From contig NZ_JACVPM010000003.1 in assembly GCF_018881905.1 (NCBI RefSeq), positions 62,001 through 126,000 on the forward strand: a DNA stretch of 64,000 nt. The letters are read 5' to 3'. This document shows positions 58,103 through 64,000 of the stretch, piece after piece. Both the position numbers and the translations under genes were made by a program. A model generated the notes under the pieces. It was not told the DNA's origin. It ran no database searches and saw only the letters and a program-made list of their open reading frames with translations. The stretch comes from Polynucleobacter sp. MG-27-Goln-C1 (GTDB lineage: Bacteria; Pseudomonadota; Gammaproteobacteria; Burkholderiales; Burkholderiaceae). The stretch's first letter is position 1. Each line of letters begins with the position of its first letter.

Positions 58103-59038
58103 TTAGGCTAGCCAGTCACGCGGCTGAAGGTAGTAATCGTAAAGCTTTGCTTCAGGTGTTCCTGGCTTCGGCTGCCAGTTGTACCACCACTGCACTACCG
58201 GTGGCATGGACATCAAAATAGACTCAGTACGTCCACCGGAGTGCAAGCCAAAAATGGTGCCACGGTCAAATATCAAGTTGTATTCCACATAGCGACCACG
58301 ACGGTATTCTTGAAATGCTTTTTCTTCAGCGGTAAAGCTGTCCTTATAGCGACGCTCCACAATCGGCAAGTAAGCATCAATAAAGGCATCGCCAACAGCG
58401 CGCGTCATGGCAAAGCTTTGTTCAAAGCCAAGATCATTAAAGTCATCAAAAAAGACGCCGCCAATACCGCGAGGCTCTTCACGATGCTTCAGGTAAAAAT
58501 ATTCATCGCACCATTTTTTGAAGCGTGGATATAGCTCTTCACCAAATGGATCCAAAGCATCTTTTGCTGTTTGATGAAAGTGTTTGCAATCTTCATCAAC
58601 GCCGTAATAGGGCGTGAGATCAAAGCCGCCACCAAACCACCAAACTGGCTCCTTATCAGGAGCTTGCGCAATAAAGCAGCGCACATTCATATGGGTGGTT
58701 GGTACCTTAGGATTGTTTGGATGAAAGACCAAAGAAACGCCCATGGCTTCGAAGCTGCGCCCCGCAACTTCTGGGCGATGGTGTGATGCTGAAGGCGGCA
58801 TTTGATCACCGCGGACATGCGAGAAGCCCACACCACCTTTCTCTAAAATATTGCCGCCATCCAGGATGCAGGTACGTCCATAACCCTTTAACTTACTATC
58901 CTCAGGCTTTTCCCAGGCGTCCATCACAAAGGCTTTGCCATCGAGCGCACTCATTGCGCTCGTGATGCGATCTTGCAGGCCTAAAAAGTAATCTTTTAAG
59001 ACTGCAATATCAATTTGAGTATGTTCAGTGGATGACAA
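58103..59038 (-). CDS. hemF: Aerobic coproporphyrinogen-III oxidase
   Basis: This 311-residue enzyme converts coproporphyrinogen III to protoporphyrinogen IX with O2. Family signatures visible include [74 protein letters not shown] and [31 protein letters not shown]. The length is standard. The presence of the oxygen-dependent form indicates an aerobic organism. It lies between purD and nadD, in a same-strand run. Confidence 0.95.
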   Translation of the reverse strand: MSSTEHTQIDIAVLKDYFLGLQDRITSAMSALDGKAFVMDAWEKPEDSKLKGYGRTCILDGGNILEKGGVGFSHVRGDQMPPSASHHRPEVAGRSFEAMGVSLVFHPNNPKVPTTHMNVRCFIAQAPDKEPVWWFGGGFDLTPYYGVDEDCKHFHQTAKDALDPFGEELYPRFKKWCDEYFYLKHREEPRGIGGVFFDDFNDLGFEQSFAMTRAVGDAFIDAYLPIVERRYKDSFTAEEKAFQEYRRGRYVEYNLIFDRGTIFGLHSGGRTESILMSMPPVVQWWYNWQPKPGTPEAKLYDYYLQPRDWLA

Positions 59039-59079
59039 GGTTCAGAGATCTTCGTATTGGATGTTATGAATTATTGAAG

Positions 59080-60357
59080 TTATTTAACAGCGCGATAGCC
59101 AATATCTTTGCGATATTGCATGCCATCAAACTGGATCTGAGAAATAGCGTCATATGCTTTTTGTTGTGCGCCACGAACAGTATCTGACAGGCCCACTACA
59201 CACATAACGCGACCACCCGAGGTAAGAAGCTTGCCATCTTGAAGTTTGGTACCGGCATGGAAGGTCAATTGATCTTCAGTATCGGCTGGTATGCCGGTGA
59301 TGACATCGCCATTGCGCGGGGTATCCGGATAGTTATGCGCTGCCAGCACAACGCCTAAAGCGGTGCGACGATCCCAATCTAATTCCACTTCATTGAGTGT
59401 GCCGTCAACCGCGTGATCCAATGCATTAACAAGATCGCTGCGCAGGCGTGCCATGATTGGTTGCGTTTCTGGGTCACCCATGCGGCAGTTAAATTCCAGG
59501 GTCTTGATCTTGCCGTCGGGAGAAATCATGAGACCTGCGTAGAGGAAGCCGGTGTAAGGAATGCCATCAGCTTCCATACCCTTAACGGTTGGCATGATCA
59601 CTTCGCGCAAAGCGCGTGCATGAATCTCTGGAGTGACAACTGGGGCAGGGGAGTAAGCACCCATGCCGCCAGTATTAGGACCTTGATCAGCATCGAGCAA
59701 ACGTTTGTGATCTTGGCTAGTAGCCAAAGCCAAAACATGTTTACCGTCTACGAGCACAATGAAGCTAGCCTCTTCCCCAGTCAGGAATTCTTCAATCACG
59801 ACACGTGCACCCGCATTACCGAGTTTGTTATCGGCGAGCATCATATCGACAGCCGCATGCGCTTCTGCTAAATCCATAGCTACAACCACACCTTTGCCGG
59901 CAGCTAGACCATCCGCTTTGATGACGATCGGTGCACCTTTAGTATCAATGTAAGCATGCGCCTCTAATGCACTTGAGAAAGTTTGGTATTCCGCTGTTGG
60001 GATGCCGTGGCGTTTCATGAACGCTTTAGAGAAATCTTTTGAAGACTCCAATTGAGCGGCCAGTTGAGTTGGTCCGAAGATGCGCAAACCATTGTTGCGA
60101 AACACATCTACGATACCTGCGGCCAATGGGGCTTCAGGACCCACTACGGTGAGATGAATTTTTTCACGCTTGGCAAAGTCTGCTAACTCTTGAAGACCGG
60201 AGATGGGGAGATTTTCAATTCCGGCAGCAGTCTGTTTTGCTGTGGCGGTACCGCCATTCCCAGGAGCTACATAGACGGTTTGAACTTGTGGGGATTGAGC
60301 CAGCTTCCATGCCAATGCATGTTCACGACCACCGGATCCAACTAAAAGAATTTTCAT
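59080..60357 (-). CDS. purD: Phosphoribosylamine-glycine ligase
   Basis: This 425-residue ATP-grasp ligase performs the second step of purine synthesis. It has MKILLVGSGGREHALAWKLAQS, VVGPEAPLAAGIVD, IVIKADGLAAGKGVVVA (ATP-grasp), DQGPNTGGMGAYSPAPV and LEFNCRMGDPETQPIMARL, all canonical. It is in the yebC-purD-hemF-nadD order frequently seen in Burkholderiales, with a 48-base gap after yebC. Confidence 0.96.
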   Translation of the reverse strand: MKILLVGSGGREHALAWKLAQSPQVQTVYVAPGNGGTATAKQTAAGIENLPISGLQELADFAKREKIHLTVVGPEAPLAAGIVDVFRNNGLRIFGPTQLAAQLESSKDFSKAFMKRHGIPTAEYQTFSSALEAHAYIDTKGAPIVIKADGLAAGKGVVVAMDLAEAHAAVDMMLADNKLGNAGARVVIEEFLTGEEASFIVLVDGKHVLALATSQDHKRLLDADQGPNTGGMGAYSPAPVVTPEIHARALREVIMPTVKGMEADGIPYTGFLYAGLMISPDGKIKTLEFNCRMGDPETQPIMARLRSDLVNALDHAVDGTLNEVELDWDRRTALGVVLAAHNYPDTPRNGDVITGIPADTEDQLTFHAGTKLQDGKLLTSGGRVMCVVGLSDTVRGAQQKAYDAISQIQFDGMQYRKDIGYRAVK

Positions 60358-60405
60358 GACGAGCTAAGAAATAAGTTAATAAATAGAATTTATAAATTCG
60401 ATGGC

Positions 60406-61125
60406 TTACAAGGATGCGTTCGTAAATACCTCTTGAACATCATCTAAGTTTTCAAGTGCATCCAACAGTTTTTGCATGCTTTCAGATTGCTCACCTTCGA
60501 ACTCAGTTTCGGTTTCTGGGCGCATTGTCACTGTGGCAAGCTCAGCTTTTAAACCTGCTTGGGTGAGCGCGTCTTGTACCTTAGAAAAGTCAGGCACTGG
60601 TGTGAGCACCTCAAGTGATCCATCATCATGGGTAATAACATCTTCAGCGCCAGCATCTAGCGCGATCTCCATGAGTTGATCTTCATTCGTGCCCGGGGCA
60701 AATAGCATTTGGCCACAGTGCTTAAACATGAAAGCAACAGAACCTTCAGCGCCCATATTGCCGCCATTTTTTGCAAACGCATGGCGCACTTCTGCAACGG
60801 TGCGGGTGCGGTTATCAGTTAAGCAATCAACGATGATGGCAGCTCCATTGAGGCCATAACCTTCGTAACGAATTTCTTCGTAGTTCACACCCTCGAGTGA
60901 GCCTGTACCACGCTGAATGGCGCGCTGCACGTTGTCATTCGGCATATTGGCATCTTTAGCCTTATCGATTCCCAGACGTAAACGCGGGTTCGTGGCGATA
61001 TCGCCGCCGCCTAATTTAGCTGCAACCGTGATTTCTTTGATGAGTTTGGTCCAAATCTTGCCGCGCTTTTCGTCTTGACGTCCTTTGCGGTGCTGAATAT
61101 TGGCCCATTTCGAATGGCCGGCCAT
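60406..61125 (-). CDS. yebC: YebC/PmpR-family protein
   Basis: This 239-residue member of the YebC/TACO1 family opens [32 protein letters not shown]. It continues with [29 protein letters not shown] and [23 protein letters not shown]. The family was long annotated as transcriptional regulators. Recent work points to a role helping ribosomes translate polyproline or difficult stretches. It is the first gene of the long minus-strand block ending in rng. Confidence 0.94.
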   Translation of the reverse strand: MAGHSKWANIQHRKGRQDEKRGKIWTKLIKEITVAAKLGGGDIATNPRLRLGIDKAKDANMPNDNVQRAIQRGTGSLEGVNYEEIRYEGYGLNGAAIIVDCLTDNRTRTVAEVRHAFAKNGGNMGAEGSVAFMFKHCGQMLFAPGTNEDQLMEIALDAGAEDVITHDDGSLEVLTPVPDFSKVQDALTQAGLKAELATVTMRPETETEFEGEQSESMQKLLDALENLDDVQEVFTNASL

Positions 61126-61266
61126 ACGGGTAAGTCCTTTTGAGTAATGTGGCTTGAAGACCTCATTTTAAAGGCTTCTCAGGTCAAGAATGGGGGTAGT
61201 ACAACTTTTTTGTTACACTCTCACCTCTTAGTAAGCTTCAATGCAGTTTTTCCACTGCAAACACCT

Positions 61267-61351
61267 GCCCCGGTGATGGAATTGGTAGACGTGCCGGACT
61301 CAAAATCCGGTGCCGCAAGGCGTGGCGGTTCAAGTCCGCCCCGGGGCACCA
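61267..61351 (+). tRNA. tRNA-Leu (anticodon CAA)
   Basis: This is an 85-base class II tRNA with encoded CCA. The acceptor GCCCCGG pairs with CCGGGGC; the anticodon arm is CCGGA-CTCAAAA-TCCGG with CAA as anticodon. There is a long variable arm (TGCCGCAAGGCG) and a T-arm GGCGG-TTCAAGT-CCGCC. No U-rich terminator follows; the end (ATCTCAA ... TTGAGAT, 61351-61383) can form a 7-bp hairpin with a large loop. Confidence 0.97.
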
Positions 61352-61393
61352 TCTCAAATAGGTTGTTATTGACGCCTTGAGATGCTCCAAATC

Positions 61394-62335
61394 TTAAATC
61401 TCGTAAGTTTCCGATTCGCTGTTCATGGCTTGCTCCACAATTTTCTTTGTGAGTGTTGGTGAGAATAGTTCGATGAAGGTGTACACAAAAGAGCGCAAGT
61501 AAGCGCCTTGCTTAACTCCCAAATGCGTCACGTTATTACCGAACAAGTGCCCAACTGGAATCACTCGGAGATTGCGATCTCGATCTGCATCGTAGGCCAA
61601 TCCAGCCACAATCCCAACACCCATTCCAGTTTCAACGTAAGTCTTAATGACATCCGCATCGATTGCTTCCAAAATAATGTCTGGACTGAGATTGCGTTGC
61701 CCAAATGCGGCATCAATCTTGCTGCGACCCGCAAACGCTTTGTCATAGGTGATGAGCGGGTACTTCGCAATTTCCTCTAAGGTAATTGTTGACTGATTAA
61801 GCAGGGGATGACTTAACGGCACCATGACAACGTGTTGCCATTGGTAGCCTGGAAGCGCCAGTACACCAGGGGTATTGGCGATGCCTTCCGTTGCAATTGC
61901 GATATCCGCACGATCATGAATTAACAACTCTGCAATTTGACCGGGGCTTCCCTGTTGAATGCTGACCCGAACCTTTGGAAAGCGTTTAGTAAATTCAGTA
62001 AGTACCTTTGGTAAAGCATAACGCGCCTGAGTATGAGTAGTAGCAATCACAAAGTTGCCTTGATCTTGACTGGCAAAGTCTTTACCAACTCTTCTTAAAG
62101 TTTCTACTTCGTCCAGAATGCGCTCAATCGAGGTGAGGATGCGTTTGCCTGGCTCAGTGAGCGAGCGAATGCGTTTGCCGTGGCGTCGGAATATTTCTAC
62201 CCCCAGCTCATCTTCTAACTCAATAATTGCCTTAGAGACCCCAGGCTGGGAGGTGAAGAGCGCTTTAGCAGCTGAAGTCAGGTTGAAATTCTGTCTTACA
62301 GCTTCGCGAACAAAACGAAATTGGTGAAGATTCAT
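61394..62335 (-). CDS. cysB: CysB-type LysR regulator
   Basis: This 313-residue regulator matches CysB and Cbl. The helix-turn-helix opens MNLHQFRFVREAVRQNFNLTSAAKALFTSQPGVSKAI. The ligand domain contains FVIATTHTQARYALPKVLTEFTKRFP, with the TTHTQARY sulfate-binding signature, and later EAIDADVIKTYVETGMGVGIVAGLAYD. CysB activates sulfate assimilation genes in response to N-acetylserine or low sulfur. No cysteine-pathway gene lies beside it in the window. It is monocistronic, between tRNA-Leu and lptG. Confidence 0.9.
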   Translation of the reverse strand: MNLHQFRFVREAVRQNFNLTSAAKALFTSQPGVSKAIIELEDELGVEIFRRHGKRIRSLTEPGKRILTSIERILDEVETLRRVGKDFASQDQGNFVIATTHTQARYALPKVLTEFTKRFPKVRVSIQQGSPGQIAELLIHDRADIAIATEGIANTPGVLALPGYQWQHVVMVPLSHPLLNQSTITLEEIAKYPLITYDKAFAGRSKIDAAFGQRNLSPDIILEAIDADVIKTYVETGMGVGIVAGLAYDADRDRNLRVIPVGHLFGNNVTHLGVKQGAYLRSFVYTFIELFSPTLTKKIVEQAMNSESETYEI

Positions 62336-62397
62336 ATGGATTCCATTCTTTATATCAAATGCGATATATGAATGACATTCTATATGATTTTGAGGTA

Positions 62398-63552
62398 TTA
62401 AGCCCTAGATACCCAACGTAAACCCACAATCGCCAAGATGAAATAAAGCAATGGCGGTGTCAGAGCGGTAAGCAGCGCGGGCCAAGAGCCTAGCAGGCCA
62501 ACATTCGAAAAGAGTGAATTAAAGAGCTGAAAGCTCATGCCCAGCATGATGCCGCCAAACACCTTGATGCCAACGCTACCCGCGCGTACCTTGAGGTAAG
62601 CAAATGGCAGTGCTAAGGCCAGCATCACGAAGATCGTAAATGGGTAGATGACTTTTTTCCAGAACGCAATAGAGTGACGCTGAGCATCCTGTTTGTTGTC
62701 TCTTAGATGAGAAATAAAGCGCCCCAAACTAAAAATAGACATCTTTTCTGGGCTTACCAAAAGCACGCTCAAGATTTGAGGTGTGACTTCAGAATTTAGG
62801 CTAACAATTGGATGAACAAAAGTCTGCGCCGAATAGACTGGGTTGAGTGGATCACTCTGTTTGGTTTCTTTAAAGCGAGTTTCGGTGACGTCATCCAGAA
62901 TCCAGGTCCCCGTATGATCAAAGCGTCCCGACACAGCGCTTCTAATAGAAAGTAGGCGATATGCATCATCAAATTCGTACATGCGAATATTTTTGATTTC
63001 GTTATCTTGTTCGATCTTGCCAACGTTGACATAGCGAACTCCCGGCCTAATCGGCCCACTACCATCTTCATCTCGCAAACGATCTTTTACCCAGACCCCA
63101 GTTTTAAATTGGGAGCTATAAGATGAACCTAAAGCCTTCATGCGAATCTGCTCTGACAGATTCTCTGTATAGGGTCCTAGCCACTCACTCATGACGAGCG
63201 TCAGAACAATTAGCGGTAATGAAATTTTAGCTAGAGTAGTCAAGCCTCTGCGCATATCCAATCCAGCAATACGCAAGATCGTGAACTCAGACTGGCTTGC
63301 TAGCATGGCAAATACATAAATACTTCCAATCAAACCAGCGATTGGAATGATCTCGGAAATGCGGCTGGGGGCCTTCAATAAAACGTGTAGAAGCGCTAAT
63401 GGCAGAGTGTATTGACCCTTTACCGAACCAAGCTCGCTGAGGATGTCAAAAAACAAAAACAGTGCCACCAAGGCAAATAGGATGAAGCCAAAGGCAGCAT
63501 AGATCTGCCTAGCCAAGTAGCGTTCAAAGATGTATGGAAATAGATATTTCAT
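62398..63552 (-). CDS. lptG: LPS export permease LptG
   Basis: This 384-residue subunit of the LptB2FG ABC complex pulls lipopolysaccharide from the inner membrane. It has transmembrane segments near 15-37, 60-80 and 100-118, a periplasmic jelly-roll domain in the middle, and three segments after residue 290 (VIYPFTIFVMLALALPFAYL and on). The opening FERYLARQIYAAFGFILFALVALFLFFDIL is typical. It overlaps the upstream lptF gene by 4 bases. Confidence 0.93.
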   Translation of the reverse strand: MKYLFPYIFERYLARQIYAAFGFILFALVALFLFFDILSELGSVKGQYTLPLALLHVLLKAPSRISEIIPIAGLIGSIYVFAMLASQSEFTILRIAGLDMRRGLTTLAKISLPLIVLTLVMSEWLGPYTENLSEQIRMKALGSSYSSQFKTGVWVKDRLRDEDGSGPIRPGVRYVNVGKIEQDNEIKNIRMYEFDDAYRLLSIRSAVSGRFDHTGTWILDDVTETRFKETKQSDPLNPVYSAQTFVHPIVSLNSEVTPQILSVLLVSPEKMSIFSLGRFISHLRDNKQDAQRHSIAFWKKVIYPFTIFVMLALALPFAYLKVRAGSVGIKVFGGIMLGMSFQLFNSLFSNVGLLGSWPALLTALTPPLLYFILAIVGLRWVSRA

Positions 63553-64000
63553 CTATTGGCCAAGAATGAAGGTAGTTGACGGCGCCACCATTTCAGTGAG
63601 GGGTTGATGCGATTGCGGATGAGTAAAAAAGCAATACTAAAGGCGAGGGCGTGTATGGGCCAAGCTGCTACAAAAACATTTACCTTACCTTGCGACACAA
63701 AGTTTTGCGTGAGGTTGAGAAGGTTGCTATAGATAAGGTAAATCAGCACGGCATAAAACATCGCAGTGTAGTTACCAAGCCTAGGGTTGACGTAGGCAAG
63801 TGGTATGGCAATTAGCACTAGGCCTAAAGCCATTAACGGTAAACCGATACGCCAGAGTAATTCAGCGCGATTGGGGTTGATTGTGTCGGCGCTGGAATCG
63901 TTCCAAAGTTCGGAGACTGTTTTTTCACGATCACGTGGGGCTGGATCAAGAACGCTTTTGCTTTGAATGTGCGTGCTGTACTCAGCAAACTCTAGAATTC
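63549..64000 (-). CDS. lptF: LPS export permease LptF, cut by window end
   Basis: The C-terminal ~149 residues are visible; the reading frame is open to the window edge without a stop, so the gene continues beyond base 64000. It ends with three hydrophobic segments (MALGLVLIAIPLAYV, MFYAVLIYLIYSNLL, VNVFVAAWPIHALAFSIAFLLI). Before them is the segment EYSTHIQSKSVLDPAPRDREKTVSELWND. The position upstream of lptG with an ATGA overlap, and similarity to the LptG end, identify LptF. Confidence 0.9.
   Translation of the reverse strand, partial: ILEFAEYSTHIQSKSVLDPAPRDREKTVSELWNDSSADTINPNRAELLWRIGLPLMALGLVLIAIPLAYVNPRLGNYTAMFYAVLIYLIYSNLLNLTQNFVSQGKVNVFVAAWPIHALAFSIAFLLIRNRINPSLKWWRRQLPSFLANR

Noticed and set aside
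58241-58965. Several plus-strand frames opposite hemF, purD and other minus-strand genes
   Set aside because: They are antisense shadows with no ribosome sites or family patterns.
61147-61380. 77-codon frame covering tRNA-Leu
   Set aside because: It passes through the tRNA gene and has no protein features.

Overview
The window reads as chromosomal DNA of a free-living betaproteobacterium of the Burkholderiaceae, most like the low-GC freshwater genus Polynucleobacter. The grounds are moderate GC, a phasin, short intergenic gaps, Burkholderiales-style housekeeping blocks (dnaE; rng-maf-rlmH-rsfS-nadD-hemF-purD-yebC; lptFG) and encoded CCA ends on the tRNAs. This assignment comes from recognising families and gene order; no database search was run.

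Layout. 1-12.2 kb: ordinary metabolic and surface genes (MBL-fold hydrolase, YdfG-like dehydrogenase, RsuA, PhhB, isochorismatase-like hydrolase, GNAT, TSUP permease, parvulin, phasin), then an SbtA-type bicarbonate permease with an NhaR-type regulator, and a TerC membrane protein fused to a universal stress domain. 12.3-19.0 kb: a metal-efflux locus. A yybP-ykoY (Mn2+) riboswitch at about 12752-12855 lies in the leader of a CzcC-CzcB-CzcA-like RND operon whose last gene is a PII-like protein of the RND-linked group. 19.1-27.9 kb: a YdiJ-like FAD/Fe-S dehydrogenase, glutamate dehydrogenase, ahpC-ahpF with an unusual three-arm hairpin between them, an Nramp-like transporter and a GST-like protein.

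27.9-33.0 kb: an accessory strip downstream of tRNA-Lys(UUU). Four partial copies of the 3' end of this tRNA, three of them attached to a near-identical hairpin terminator, cut the strip into small cassettes. These carry lipoproteins, a secreted protein, a DUF4239-type membrane protein, a toxin-antitoxin-like operon with a palindromic operator, and a protein with a HEPN-like R-N-x4-H motif. No integrase is visible in the strip.

33.0-45.2 kb: amiC-tsaE, queG, azlCD, and a divergent FadR-type regulated cluster (second YdiJ-like dehydrogenase; class V aminotransferase; GlcG-like protein) with two matching operator-like palindromes, then rhlE and gluQ. 45.2-64 kb: dnaE, LPS-core glycosyltransferases and msbA, galE, the rng-to-yebC block, tRNA-Leu(CAA), a CysB-like regulator and lptG-lptF (lptF cut by the window end).

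How the parts may work together. The main inference is a manganese-handling axis: a Mn2+-sensing RNA controlling an RND exporter with a PII-like partner, a TerC-family exporter-like protein just upstream, and an Nramp-like transporter next to the peroxide-defence genes. The tRNA-Lys cassette strip is the second unusual region and looks like repeated insertion at one attachment site.
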